Source: Acidobacteriota bacterium
GTDB taxonomy: Bacteria > Acidobacteriota > Blastocatellia > Pyrinomonadales > Pyrinomonadaceae
Length of the DNA stretch: 64,000 nucleotides
NCBI GenBank assembly: GCA_016715115.1
Contig: JADKBM010000001.1
Location: forward strand, 1 to 64,000
Direction of reading: 5' to 3'
The notes beneath the pieces were generated by a model. The model ran no database searches. It was given only the letters and a program-made list of their open reading frames with translations, and was not told the origin of the DNA. Each line of letters starts with the position of its first letter. Position 1 is the stretch's first letter. Positions 12,413 to 21,485 of this stretch are shown one piece after another. The position numbers and the translations under genes are program-made.

Positions 12413-12516
12413 AGTACAGTGCAGAGTGCATAGTGCAGAGTGCATAGTTCCGCGAAGAACATCCCGCGCTATGCACTTTGCACTGTGCACTACTCTGCAC
12501 TCTGCACTATGCACTA
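12413..12516. repeat. Inverted pair of period-7 TGCACTN repeats between bshC and mutL
   Basis: The left arm (12415-12449) is built from AGTGCAG/AGTGCAT heptamers. The right arm (12470-12516) carries the complement (TGCACTT, TGCACTG, TGCACTC, TGCACTA). A 20-bp unique centre lies between. The arms can fold into one long imperfect hairpin. The right arm contains the TAG stop of bshC (last codons ATT AGT GCA TAG), so the repeat begins inside the gene end. Confidence 0.85.
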
Positions 12517-14189
12517 ATAACCCGATGGCCCTTGTCGTCGAGATCGGTCGCCTGGTAGATCCAGTCGATGAAGTACGGTCCGTAATGATTCAGAAGCGAG
12601 AGGACGTTGAGTGTTCGTTCCTGCAGGTGATCGTGCGGCATCAACGCCGCGTACGCAGTTTCGATTTGGCGCCGGATCGATTCGTCTTTTTGGTATTGCG
12701 CGCGATAGAACTTCCGTCGCAGATTTCCGATGTGGTAAATGATCTTTTTGCGGCGCTTCGCAAGTCCATCCGCGAGCGTCGGCTCGACGGTCGCGAGATT
12801 CCGGTCGAGCCGGTTAAGTTCGATGTTTATCTTGTCTTCAACCTCGGCGAAAAGCTCCGAAGTGTCCGCGTTCAGAAACCGCTTGACCAACTCGGGAATC
12901 AGCGCTTCGCGCCCCTGAAACAGATCTTTCAGCGCGAGTTCGTAGCGGGACAGGGTTTTGCCGTGTTTCGATTCGACGAAAGTGAAACTCTGTCGATGGA
13001 GTATCGTCGTGATGGGGCGGTCAAGTATCCTGTAAACTTCCGCGCTTTGAGCAAAATATGCGATCTCGGCCGCGCCGCCGTAATAGCAGACGGTTGGCAG
13101 AATATAGTCCTGGACGACCGACCGCAGAACGACGCTCGGACTGAACCGGTGCGGCTCGGCCCTGGCGATCGCCGCGAGTTCCTCACGTGTAAACTCCCGC
13201 TCGAGATCCTTCGCCTTGTAGGTTCCTTCAGCAGTTTTCTTGAGCGCGTGGCGCGTCCGGTTCTTGGCTTGCCAGAAAAGCGGAAAATAGTCTTCCTCGA
13301 TCAGAACCTGCGCGTGATAACCGTTTTGAACGAGCAACGCGCTGCGTTCACGGAGCCGTGCGACGATCTCTTCGGCGTGTTCTATCGCGCCGCTGTAAAT
13401 GGGCTCGGCGATGCGCTTCAAACGCTCGTCGAGCGGGCACAGCAGGATCAGGCCGTATTTGCCCATTAGGCGTGTCATCAAACGGGCAAAGGCGTCGCCG
13501 TAATCGACACCGGAAGCCCAGGTTTCTTCGATCTGCGCGCGAAGTTCGTCGGTGAATTCCGTGTGCGGCAAAAGACGAAACAACTCGTCGATCGTCTGTT
13601 TGATCGAACCGTCGAGTTTGACGTAACCGACAGGCAGATTCTCGTAACAACGCTTGGGCTCGTTGCGAACTTCGGCGAGGTCGCCCGATTTATCGATCAC
13701 AAAGGTGTTCGAGACTTCGAGAAAGTCGTGGTCCTCGGTCGCGATCCAAAAAACCGGAACCGCCTTAAAACCGCGGCCGCGAAGACATTCGGCGTGTTTG
13801 ACCGCGGAGAGCGCCTTGTAGATAGTATAGAGCGGGCCGGAAAAGAGCCCCGCCTGCTGACCCGAAACGACGGCAACACAGTCGCCATCGCGCAGGAGCG
13901 TGATGTTCCGAATCGTTTCATCGCCAGCGCCAGCCGCCCGGTTCGCCTGTTCGAGAACATCGCACACGGCGCTGCGGTCAGCCTTGTAATTGGCGAGCAC
14001 ATCGCCGATACGGGAGGAAATGTCAGTATGGCCAACGATCGCATTCGGGTAAAACTCGCGCAACGCCGCCGGATCCTTTTGATACTCGATAAACAGCTTT
14101 GACTGGTGCGGGATCTCTGAGAACGGAACGCTTTCGGTTCCGAGAACAACGTTTCCGGTCGGACAGGGACAGACGATTTCTTGTTTCAC
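12507..14189 (-). CDS. bshC: Bacillithiol biosynthesis cysteine-adding enzyme BshC
   Basis: BshC adds cysteine to glucosaminyl-malate in the last step of bacillithiol synthesis in the cytoplasm. The protein has 560 residues, near the usual 530-550. Typical stretches are VVSGQQAGLFSGPLYTIYKA around residue 108 and VPVFWIATEDHDFLEVSNTF around 143, both in the Rossmann-like core. Later come HRQSFTFVESKHGKTLSRYE and a charged C-terminal coiled-coil region. The start is a GTG (14189) preceded by AGGAG about 11 bases upstream. The stop lies within the heptamer array at 12470-12516. A ypdA-type bacillithiol disulfide reductase gene at 38380-39360 supports a working bacillithiol system; bshA and bshB are not in the window. 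Confidence 0.93.
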   Translation of the reverse strand: MKQEIVCPCPTGNVVLGTESVPFSEIPHQSKLFIEYQKDPAALREFYPNAIVGHTDISSRIGDVLANYKADRSAVCDVLEQANRAAGAGDETIRNITLLRDGDCVAVVSGQQAGLFSGPLYTIYKALSAVKHAECLRGRGFKAVPVFWIATEDHDFLEVSNTFVIDKSGDLAEVRNEPKRCYENLPVGYVKLDGSIKQTIDELFRLLPHTEFTDELRAQIEETWASGVDYGDAFARLMTRLMGKYGLILLCPLDERLKRIAEPIYSGAIEHAEEIVARLRERSALLVQNGYHAQVLIEEDYFPLFWQAKNRTRHALKKTAEGTYKAKDLEREFTREELAAIARAEPHRFSPSVVLRSVVQDYILPTVCYYGGAAEIAYFAQSAEVYRILDRPITTILHRQSFTFVESKHGKTLSRYELALKDLFQGREALIPELVKRFLNADTSELFAEVEDKINIELNRLDRNLATVEPTLADGLAKRRKKIIYHIGNLRRKFYRAQYQKDESIRRQIETAYAALMPHDHLQERTLNVLSLLNHYGPYFIDWIYQATDLDDKGHRVISA

Positions 14190-14247
14190 CTAACTTAAGC
14201 TCCTGTGAAACTTGATTATAGATTTCCGCGTCCGAAGTGCAAAATTC

Positions 14248-14301
14248 GATTGGGGATTTTCGATTTGCGATTTGCGATTTGCGATTTGCGATTTGCGATT
14301 G
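14248..14301. repeat. Period-7 GATTTGC tandem array upstream of bshC
   Basis: From about 14260 the plus strand reads TCGATTT followed by five GCGATT(T/G) heptamers without a break; weaker copies extend left to 14248. The array sits about 60 bp upstream of the bshC start, leaving room for the AGGAG ribosome-binding site. Confidence 0.88.
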
Positions 14302-14591
14302 AACCCAAATTACGTAATAGAAAATTTCTTTCCCGCGAACCACGCCAAAAAAGCGAAAAATGCCATTTTTGATGTTGTTTTTCGCGTTTTCGCGTATTTC
14401 GCGGGAAATTGCTTTTAATGAGTAATCTGGGTTGAATGCGGCTTGCCGCCCGGATTTGCGGAATGGCCGCCTTTCCGGCAATGGCCTTCTTGGTAACGCG
14501 GCTGCGCCGCGGTCCACCGATTGGCGGCATAGCCGCAGAAAACGTAGAATCAAGCACACGGAAAGGCCGCCTTCCGGCAATTGCATGCTCT
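14302..14591. other. Spacer between bshC and the Asp-box protein gene
   Basis: No gene is recognised. The stretch holds several GC-rich partial palindromes: GGAATGGCCGCCTTTCCGGC near 14459, GCGGCTGCGCCGC near 14499 and GGAAAGGCCGCCTTCCGGC near 14559. Two of these share the word GGCCGCCTT(T)CCGGCAAT, so they may be copies of a small palindromic element. Open frames on either strand have no conserved content. Confidence 0.4.
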
Positions 14592-14624
14592 CAAAAAGAA
14601 ACGCGGCCTTCGAAGGCCGCGTCA
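14592..14624 (-). terminator. Rho-independent terminator of the Asp-box protein gene
   Basis: On the minus strand the perfect palindrome ACGCGGCCTTCGAAGGCCGC is followed by GTTTCTTTTT. It lies about 30 bp after the stop codon at 14654, where it would end that transcript. Confidence 0.8.
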
Positions 14625-14653
14625 ATCGAAAATCCACAATCCGCAATCCGTGT

Positions 14654-16786
14654 TCAGTTTCCGGGGACCGAGATTCGCGGTCGCGTGGGTTCGGTCGTCG
14701 CCGCAGCCGACGGTGCGCGCTCTATTCGGTACACGCCCGACGAATGAGTTGCAGCGAAGATCCGGTCGGAATTGGTCGGGTCGAAGATCATCGCCCATAC
14801 CCGGCGGCTCGGAAGTTTCATTTCCTTGGAGTCAACCCGTTTCCAGTCATTTCCTGCATTGGCCGAATAATAGATTCCTCCGTCTATTTCGAGCGAACTC
14901 GAAACGAAGATCTCATCGGTGTTCGACGGATTGATCAGAATGCTGGTGTAATTTCCGAGCGGAAGGTTGCCGCCGCGACGCTTCCAGGTGATACCGCCAT
15001 CGCGGCTGACATAAAACGTCTGCGAAGTTCCGACATAAACGACATCGCCGTTCTTCGGATCCGTCGTGATCGAACTGATCGGCACGTCCGGCGGAATCGT
15101 CGCTGTCTTCGTCCAGGTCTTTCCGCTATCCCGGCTGACCAAAACACCCGAACGGTCAGTCCCGACGAAGATCGTTCCCGGCTGCAACGGATTCGCGTGA
15201 ATCGCAAAAACGTTGATACTCCCCAACTCGCCGAAGCTCAGTTTCTCCCAACCTTTGGTGATATCGTACGTACGAAACAACCCCGAATCGGTGCCGGCAA
15301 AGATACCGTTCTTGCCGTCATCGGTATAGGCCAGAACCTTAACTTTCTCTTGAATCACCGGCACGATAACCGGACCGGTCGGCGTCGTTGGTTTTGCCAC
15401 GACCGTCTTCTTCGCGGGAGCCTTCTTTACCGGCGCTTTGACGGCAGGCTTCTTCACGCCGACCAAACGGGTCCAGTTTCCGCCACGGTCAACCGACTTG
15501 AAAACACCCAGATTGGTTCCCATATAGAGAAGATTCGGATTAACCTTATCCTGCAGCATCGCATACGGCGACGTCCGGATGACGTCGTAGTTCTTCGGCT
15601 GTTTCCACGAAAGCCCGGCATCGTCGCTAATAAAGACGAACCCGCCGCCCGTCGCGGTGTTGCGCGTCGTCGCGTAGATCCGATTGGGACGTTCGACATC
15701 AGCCGTGATCGTGTAGGTGAAGCGACTCGTAAAATTATCGTTGGTCTGCGCGAAATTGCGCCCGCCGTCGGTGGAAACCATCACGCCGTAGTTGTTGGTG
15801 CCGATAAAGACCCGGTTGGGATCGTCCGGGTGAACGGCGATGGAATTGATCTCGAGGTCCTTCTGGGTCGTGATCGCCCACGATTTGCCGCCATTGCTGG
15901 ACATCCAGAATCCTTCGGTAGTCGCGGCGTAAACCACGCCGGGCAGCGTCGGATGCTGAAGGATGTCGCGCGTTCGCCGCGACTGCGACGGGATCCCCTG
16001 GATCTTAGCCCATTTCTCGCCCTTGTTGAACGATTCGTAAATGCCGCTGCACGCGGACGCGATGATGTGATTCGGGTCGCGCGGATCGATGTTAATTGCA
16101 AAGACATCCGAGTCATCGATCATCCCGTTTTTGATCAGACGCCAATTCTTGCCGCCGTCGGTGGTTTTGTATGCTCGCCACCAGGTCCCCGCGTAGATGA
16201 TGTTGGTATCGGTCGGGTCGATCGCGAGCGAGTCGATGTTGATCGGATTCGTTTTCGAATCGAGTTTCTTCCAGTCGTCGCCCGAGTTTTCCGATTTCCA
16301 GACGCCGTCAACGGTTCCAACAAGAATCAGATTCGGGTCTTTTGACGATTGGACCATCGCGTGAATCGATTCGTTTCGGAGTTCCTTCGATTCCTTCCAA
16401 CTCTTGCCGCCGTCCGACGACTTAAAAAACCCGCCCGGCATCTTATGCCTGTGGCCCGACGTATAAATTACATTCGAGTCGCGCGAATCGGTCAGGAGTT
16501 GGTCGAGCACCAGCAGTGGCTTGTTCAAATTGACCAGCATTTCCCATGATTTGCCGCCGTCCAATGAAAAATGAAGCTGACCGTCGAGGGTGCTGACATA
16601 GATCTTTTGTTTGTCCTTCGGGTCGAACGCGACGACGCGAACATCACCGCCGCTTGGTCCGACGATCTGCCACCCACTCAGTTTAATTGGATCGCTCGGC
16701 GGCGTAATCGCCGCAATACTAATAATTGATCCAAATACAATCGCCGCAACCGCGGCCATTTTCGAAATCGACATAATGTTTTTCAT
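14654..16786 (-). CDS. Secreted Asp-box/BNR-repeat (VPS10- or sialidase-like) beta-propeller protein
   Basis: The start at 16786 (MKNIMSISKM...) is chosen because it opens a signal peptide and has GGAG 11 bases upstream; a longer frame to 16939 lacks both. The 710-residue protein consists of repeated Asp-box units such as SLDGGKSWEML, SSDGGKSWKES, TTDGGKNWRLI, SRDSGKTWTKT and SRDGGITWKRR. These alternate with LAIDPTDTNIIYAGT-type strands, as in sortilin/VPS10-like and photosystem-assembly Ycf48-like propellers. A Lys/Ala/Pro-rich linker near residue 460 (VKAPVKKAPAKK) separates two propeller halves. No catalytic residues of a glycosidase are evident, so it is more likely a binding or structural protein of the periplasm or cell surface. 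The gene is flanked by its own terminator and is probably monocistronic. Confidence 0.85.
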   Translation of the reverse strand: MKNIMSISKMAAVAAIVFGSIISIAAITPPSDPIKLSGWQIVGPSGGDVRVVAFDPKDKQKIYVSTLDGQLHFSLDGGKSWEMLVNLNKPLLVLDQLLTDSRDSNVIYTSGHRHKMPGGFFKSSDGGKSWKESKELRNESIHAMVQSSKDPNLILVGTVDGVWKSENSGDDWKKLDSKTNPINIDSLAIDPTDTNIIYAGTWWRAYKTTDGGKNWRLIKNGMIDDSDVFAINIDPRDPNHIIASACSGIYESFNKGEKWAKIQGIPSQSRRTRDILQHPTLPGVVYAATTEGFWMSSNGGKSWAITTQKDLEINSIAVHPDDPNRVFIGTNNYGVMVSTDGGRNFAQTNDNFTSRFTYTITADVERPNRIYATTRNTATGGGFVFISDDAGLSWKQPKNYDVIRTSPYAMLQDKVNPNLLYMGTNLGVFKSVDRGGNWTRLVGVKKPAVKAPVKKAPAKKTVVAKPTTPTGPVIVPVIQEKVKVLAYTDDGKNGIFAGTDSGLFRTYDITKGWEKLSFGELGSINVFAIHANPLQPGTIFVGTDRSGVLVSRDSGKTWTKTATIPPDVPISSITTDPKNGDVVYVGTSQTFYVSRDGGITWKRRGGNLPLGNYTSILINPSNTDEIFVSSSLEIDGGIYYSANAGNDWKRVDSKEMKLPSRRVWAMIFDPTNSDRIFAATHSSGVYRIERAPSAAATTEPTRPRISVPGN

Positions 16787-17028
16787 ACGTTCAATCTCCG
16801 CCACCTGGAACTCGCCGCGCTCCGCGCTGCGACCAACAGTCAGATGACGGATTTCCGCTCGTTTGTTGCACAAGAAAGCGCCCTTTCTCGGATCTAACAC
16901 AGATATGAGCAAAGTGCCGGCGCCCGTTATCGAGGCCAACTTCTTACCATTCTAAACAAATCGGTCTTGAAATCACAAAGTGAATTCTCTGGAAAGCTCA
17001 CAGACTGTCCGGCGGCGGTCACCAAACA
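16787..17028. other. Upstream region of the Asp-box protein gene
   Basis: No gene is recognised. The stretch contains the 5' untranslated region and presumably the promoter of the minus-strand gene starting at 16786. An open minus-strand extension of that gene exists but has no signal peptide or ribosome-binding site of its own. Confidence 0.4.
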
Positions 17029-17068
17029 CGGGAAAAGCGGGCGGAGTTCGTAAGAACTTCGCCCGCTT
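17029..17068 (-). terminator. Rho-independent terminator of the OmpA-like gene
   Basis: On the minus strand AAGCGGGCGAAGTTC, a TTAC loop, then GAACTCCGCCCGCTT forms a 15-bp stem with one mismatch, followed by TTCCC. A second smaller hairpin (TTGCGTTTCGCACGAAACGC) lies between it and the stop codon at 17107. Confidence 0.75.
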
Positions 17069-17106
17069 CTGAAGTTTGCGTTTCGTGCGAAACGCAAGTC
17101 TAAGGT

Positions 17107-19527
17107 TTACGGATTCGGATTGTCAGCACCCGGCGGTACGATCCAGAACTTGGTCCAGACACCCGCACCGTTCGGATTTGCTCCGCCTCTGACGATCGTC
17201 ACACGGCTGGAATCATACTTACGGAAGGTGATCGCTTTCTGAATTTGTTTTTCACGAGCAGCGACTTCCTTGTCGGTTCCGTAGTTGATGATGTAGCCCT
17301 GTGCATTCGGGTTGTTGCCGAGCGCGATATAAAGCGCGTCAACACGAGCCTTGACTTCGTCGTCCGGAAGCTTGCCGAATTCGTCAATAATGAACGGCTT
17401 GATAATACCGGCAACGCTACCGTTGTTGGACGCCGTCTTCTGGCACGAAGCACAGAGATTGCTGCCGCTGATCTCAACGGTTGCCGTGATATTCTGACCT
17501 TCCATTTCACGCGTCGTCGCAACTCGGATTGCCGGGGTTCCCTGTCCGCCAACGATCGTACCATTCGAAACGGTCCAATTGTAGCTCAGGTCTCCGCTGC
17601 CGCCGCCCGCAGTAGCCACGAAGTTCATTTCGTCCCCAGGTCTCACGACGCCGCCGTCGCTCACACTGATCGTCGCGCAGCTGCATTCCGGAACGCAGTC
17701 GCACTCAACGACTTCGATCGTTTCCGTAACGGTTTTGCCGCAATAGCCGCAACCGTTGTCGACCGCCGAAGTGATGGTGTAGGTTCCCGGGCGAACGCCG
17801 CTAAGGTCCCACGTAACATTCGCGCCCTGACCGACAATGCGTCCCGCCGAAACGGTGTGCTGGTAAGTCAGAACTTCATTACCCGGGTTCTCAACGCTCG
17901 TGCCGACCGAAATGTTCGTTCCATCGGGGCAGCTCGTACCTTCGCGCGGTTTGTAGCCCGGTTTACACGGAATGACGATCTTCTTGTTGTTCAGGCTGAC
18001 TCCCGTAACGTTCGCCACCGGGCGCGGAATATCGCCCTGAAGCTTGTTTCGCCGACCGGCCGTGAACTGGAAGATGAAGCCGTGCGGATCGCTCGACGGA
18101 GTGAATCCGGCCGGAACGCCGCGGAAGCTCGTCGAGATCACCGACGGAACACGGCCGACGACATTTACGTTGCCGGTAAAGTCGGTATCAAAGCTGTCTC
18201 GATCCTGCTGATTGAAGTGGTGGCGATAGGCCATACCAAGACTCATCCAGCGATACGGGAACCAACGGGCTCCGACAAGTCCTTCGACCGGGCTGTTTTC
18301 GAACGCGTTCGGCGTGCGGCCGCCAACGTATTGGAGCGTGCGGAATTCAGCGATCGGCTGGAAATACTTGTTGACCGGGAAGTCAACCGCGAATGACGCC
18401 ATCAGTTCGTCACCGCGATCAAGCATCGTAAACGAGCCGCCCGGGAAATCTCCCTTGACCTTGCTCGTATATTTGTAGCCAATGTTGGCCGAAACGTTCA
18501 TCCACTTGCGGACACGTGCGTCCGTAAAGAACACGACGCCGATGTCGCCATTGTTGCCGCCCGGACTTGCTCCGCGCTGCATCTGGTTGAAACCGGTAAT
18601 GTCGTTGCCCTTATCCGCATACCATTGATAATACGCGATGATTCCGGCACCGATCGGATTGGTCGGTCCCGTCCAACGCCATTTGGCACCCGCTGAAAAA
18701 GTGCTGAACGCCGACTCACCGTAACCACGGTTGATGAACGGAGCGTCCGGCAAGTAGGTCGGCGCAATGGTGAACACGGTCGGAGCCGTTCCTGCGGCCG
18801 CGCCGGCCTGGTTCGTCAGAGTAACCGTCTGAAGAACGATTCCCGGCAGGATGCTTCCGTAAACCGATCCGATTCCCGGGAAGTTATCGGCACCGTTTCC
18901 ACCCGCACGCGGCGGGCCGAGCAGAGCGTTCCCCGTTGTCGGGCTCGGAAATCCGAAGATCGGGCCCGAGTAGAACGGCGGCAGAAGGTTGTACGTACCG
19001 GCGTTGCCGCCGACGTACGGGAACGGTGTAAATGTCTGATTGCCCTGCGGACGGAAGACCGCCCAACCGGGATATTGGCTGGTTCCTGAGCCTTGCGGCG
19101 CCATTACGATCGCCGGCGCGGTCTGCAGCGCGCTTCCGAATCGGAACTGCGAATTCGGAAGGTAGAAACCCGAGAGGTGCCGGGGTGAATTGACTTTCAC
19201 TCCACGATACATGTCGGTGTTGAAGAACAATTCGAGATAGTCACTCAGACCAATCTGAAAACTCACCGGAACCTCGACAAAATCAGCGTTGCCGGGATCG
19301 CGGTCAAAGTTGCTGTAAGCAAGACTTAACGTCCATTCGCCCTTGCGCAGGGTCTGTCCGTCATAGACCGTAAAGAGACCGGTAGGACCGCCAACGGGAC
19401 CGCCCGTGCCGACAGTCGGGGCGATATTTCTGGGGTCTTTCTCGGATCTCAAAGTTTGGGCCGGCACTGAGATCATCATTGCCAGCATTGTAAGCGTAAC
19501 TAAGAACGCCCATTTAGCGAGTTTCAT
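17107..19527 (-). CDS. Outer-membrane protein with N-terminal barrel, PKD-like modules and OmpA-like C-terminus
   Basis: The start at 19527 (MKLAKWAFLVTLTMLAMMIS) is supported by GGAGGAAAG just before the ATG and opens a signal peptide. Residues 40-510 read like a beta-barrel porin (QIGLSDYLELFFNTD, FSAGAKWRWTG, YRWMSLGMAYRH). They are followed by two Ig/PKD-like modules containing paired cysteines (NGCGYCGKT, ECDCVPECSC, NLCASCQKT). The C-terminal 100 residues resemble an OmpA peptidoglycan-binding domain (FGKLPDDEVKARVDALYIAL, AAREKQIQKAI, SRVTIVRGG). Total is 806 residues. The role is probably to tie the outer membrane to peptidoglycan, perhaps with porin activity. It has its own terminator and a long AT-rich upstream region, so it is likely a single, strongly expressed gene. 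Confidence 0.82.
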   Translation of the reverse strand: MKLAKWAFLVTLTMLAMMISVPAQTLRSEKDPRNIAPTVGTGGPVGGPTGLFTVYDGQTLRKGEWTLSLAYSNFDRDPGNADFVEVPVSFQIGLSDYLELFFNTDMYRGVKVNSPRHLSGFYLPNSQFRFGSALQTAPAIVMAPQGSGTSQYPGWAVFRPQGNQTFTPFPYVGGNAGTYNLLPPFYSGPIFGFPSPTTGNALLGPPRAGGNGADNFPGIGSVYGSILPGIVLQTVTLTNQAGAAAGTAPTVFTIAPTYLPDAPFINRGYGESAFSTFSAGAKWRWTGPTNPIGAGIIAYYQWYADKGNDITGFNQMQRGASPGGNNGDIGVVFFTDARVRKWMNVSANIGYKYTSKVKGDFPGGSFTMLDRGDELMASFAVDFPVNKYFQPIAEFRTLQYVGGRTPNAFENSPVEGLVGARWFPYRWMSLGMAYRHHFNQQDRDSFDTDFTGNVNVVGRVPSVISTSFRGVPAGFTPSSDPHGFIFQFTAGRRNKLQGDIPRPVANVTGVSLNNKKIVIPCKPGYKPREGTSCPDGTNISVGTSVENPGNEVLTYQHTVSAGRIVGQGANVTWDLSGVRPGTYTITSAVDNGCGYCGKTVTETIEVVECDCVPECSCATISVSDGGVVRPGDEMNFVATAGGGSGDLSYNWTVSNGTIVGGQGTPAIRVATTREMEGQNITATVEISGSNLCASCQKTASNNGSVAGIIKPFIIDEFGKLPDDEVKARVDALYIALGNNPNAQGYIINYGTDKEVAAREKQIQKAITFRKYDSSRVTIVRGGANPNGAGVWTKFWIVPPGADNPNP

Positions 19528-19813
19528 CACTTTCCTCCGCCGAAAAAATAAAATTTCAATCTTCAAACGTAACCCGACCGAATAATTGTCCCATGAACAA
19601 AGCCGTTCAGGTTACTCAAATTATTGCGTCAGGCAAAAAATCAATGTGCTCAATTTCTTGACCAAAACCAATACAAGTCAAACTATTGTAATAATTTATA
19701 AGGGAGAAGCGGCGAAAAGTCAATAAATAAAAACTTAAACGTCCAGCGCTCCCGTTAAGAACGATACTTCAGATTGCTTGGAAAATCAAGTATTTTCAGG
19801 TTTTAGCGACAAT
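19528..19813. promoter_or_regulatory. AT-rich upstream region of the OmpA-like gene
   Basis: This stretch is clearly more AT-rich than its surroundings, particularly 19600-19740, and contains no gene. It must hold the promoter of the minus-strand gene starting at 19527. I could not place a unique -35/-10 pair. Confidence 0.4.
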
Positions 19814-20275
19814 TTATTTCATTTGCCAGGAGTAAATTCCGCACATTCGCGGATCGCAGGCGAAGCGGTCGGTCGCCCGCGTATATCCCGCAGTTCGTGT
19901 ATCCACGTTGTATTTTTCCGCGACCTGGTACGCCTCATTGAAAGCCACCGCCATTTTTTCTTCGAGCCTTTGATTGACGTCGTCATCGCACCAGAATTAC
20001 CAGATTCGGGCCCTGGTCCACTCTAAAGTACGACAAAGTCACGCCCCCCCGGCGTTCGCCGCAATCCGGAATCACGAAGATGCTCTTGTCGAGCAATATC
20101 TTATCCGCTTTCGGTGTCGTGGCACAGTTCGCTCCTTCCGCGAGGATCTTGCAGCACGATCAGCACTCTCTGAAGGAATCTGACTCTCGGTCGCGCAAGG
20201 TGTTGCATTCGAGCGTTTTGTGTTCGTTCAAATAGCGGAGCAGGTCCGGACCGAACCGAGCAACTTCGCCGTGCG
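19814..20275 (-). pseudogene. Relic of a glutamate (Glu/Leu/Phe/Val) dehydrogenase gene, C-terminal part
   Basis: Minus-strand translation reads KILAEGANCATTPKADKILL then DKSIFVIPDCGERRGGVTLS around 20040-20165. This closely matches the family's K(I/V)xAEGANGPTTPEADxIL...VIPDxxANAGGVxxSYFEW block. In another frame NQRLEEKMAVAFNEAYQVAE, YNVDTRTAGYTRATDRFA and GIYSWQMK-stop (TAA at 19814) match the C-terminal helices. Upstream, LLRYLNEHKTLE near 20230-20270 may be homologous but is joined directly to the block ESQIPSESADR, missing the usual GFPGADP region. Several frameshifts, internal stops, a small deletion and substituted conserved residues (ERRGGV for ANAGGV), together with loss of the N-terminal two thirds, show a truly decayed gene, unlike the indel-only damage in 1-11,800. 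Confidence 0.78.
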
Positions 20276-20405
20276 GTCGGACCTTTCGCACAAAAACTCG
20301 TACGGACTCTTCTCGACGGTCCCGGCAAAACGCCGCATTCCGCCGGCCATCGGTTCAGCTTTCGCAACGTATATATAATGTAGACTCCCATAAAAACGCC
20401 GGAGC

Positions 20406-20437
20406 AAAAAAGAAGGCCCGCAGATTTCGGGCCTTAT
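20406..20437 (-). terminator. Rho-independent terminator of larE
   Basis: On the minus strand AAGGCCCGAAATCTGCGGGC plus CTT forms an 8-bp stem followed by CTTTTTT. It lies about 35 bp after the larE stop codon at 20471. Confidence 0.82.
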
Positions 20438-20470
20438 TAACTCGTGCCGTTGGCAATCTAACTAATCGAT

Positions 20471-21310
20471 CTATTTTTCAAGCACTTCATTCATCGCGCC
20501 GCTCCGGAATCCTCTCAGGTCCAAAGTCACGAATCGGAATCCAAGCTTCGTGAATGCATCCGAAACGGTCGCCGCAAACTCCGGATCAAGCGCCTTCGCA
20601 AGTTCAGACGGCGCGATCTCGATACGTGCAAGCTCCGCGTGCACCCGGACGCGGAACTCGCGAAAGCCCAACTCACGCAACATCGCCTCGCCGCGTTCGA
20701 TCTTCGACAAACGTTCGATTGTCACCGGAACGCCGTACGCGATCCGCGACGACAGGCACGGACTCGCCGGCTTGTCCCATCCGGGCAGTCCGGCCGTTTT
20801 GCTCAGTTCGCGAATCTCATCTTTCGTCATTCCAACTTCCCTCAAGGGGCTGACGACTCCCTTTTCAGCCGCCGCCGACATCCCCGGCCGGTAATCGCCC
20901 GCGTCATCGGCATTTGAACCGTCGACTACGAAAGCGATCGATTCAGCCTTCGCGATCGCTCCAAGTTTTGAGTAGAGTTCTGATTTGCAGTGAAAGCATC
21001 GATCGCTTGGGTTGGCCGTATAGTTCACATCTTCGAGCTCGTCCGTTGCGACAAACCGATGATTGAAACCGAATTTGACGGCGACGGCGTTGGCTTCGTC
21101 GCGCTGAACCTGCGGAACGCTCGGCGAGATGCCGGTGATGCAAACTGCGTCCGGTCCGAGTTCGTCGTTGGCGACGTACGCCAGATAGGCGCTGTCGACG
21201 CCGCCGGAATAGGCGACCAACACACGTCCATATCCGCGCATCAAACTGCGAAGTTGGAGTTCTTTGCTTTCGTTCGCGGAGATCGCTGAAGCTGTTTGCG
21301 GTTCGGCCAT
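20471..21310 (-). CDS. larE: ATP-dependent sacrificial sulfur transferase LarE
   Basis: LarE inserts sulfur into the pyridinium dithiocarboxylate precursor of the nickel-pincer cofactor, giving up its own cysteine sulfur. The protein has 279 residues, a usual length. The PP-loop SGGVDS is at residues 35-40, CFHCKSELY at 105-113, and the sacrificial cysteine region PASPCLSSRIAYG has Cys185 (Cys176 in the Lactobacillus enzyme). The start is the ATG at 21310. larB, larC and larA are not in the window, so either the cofactor genes are elsewhere or this is one of the LarE-like proteins with another sulfur acceptor. It has its own terminator. Confidence 0.9.
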   Translation of the reverse strand: MAEPQTASAISANESKELQLRSLMRGYGRVLVAYSGGVDSAYLAYVANDELGPDAVCITGISPSVPQVQRDEANAVAVKFGFNHRFVATDELEDVNYTANPSDRCFHCKSELYSKLGAIAKAESIAFVVDGSNADDAGDYRPGMSAAAEKGVVSPLREVGMTKDEIRELSKTAGLPGWDKPASPCLSSRIAYGVPVTIERLSKIERGEAMLRELGFREFRVRVHAELARIEIAPSELAKALDPEFAATVSDAFTKLGFRFVTLDLRGFRSGAMNEVLEK

Positions 21311-21485
21311 TGGTTTGAAAATAGGAATTGTCGAGCGCGGGCCCGAATGAAAAATGTTAGCTCAGCGTTTTGAGGTTGGCAACCGGTTGCGGAAGAAAAG
21401 TCCGGAGCCACCGCGAGCGAAAAAAATAGACGCTTCGGCGGACAAATGTTAGAATCCGTATACCCTCGGATATCCTGGCGAAGAG

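Noticed and set aside
12426..13469. Plus-strand open frame of 347 codons opposite bshC
   Set aside because: Antisense to bshC, whose motifs and start signals are clear; its first part is translated heptamer repeat.
14432..16345. Plus-strand open frame of 637 codons opposite the Asp-box protein gene
   Set aside because: The minus strand has a signal peptide, ribosome-binding site, many Asp-box motifs and a terminator; the plus frame has none and is an artefact of GC-rich codon usage.
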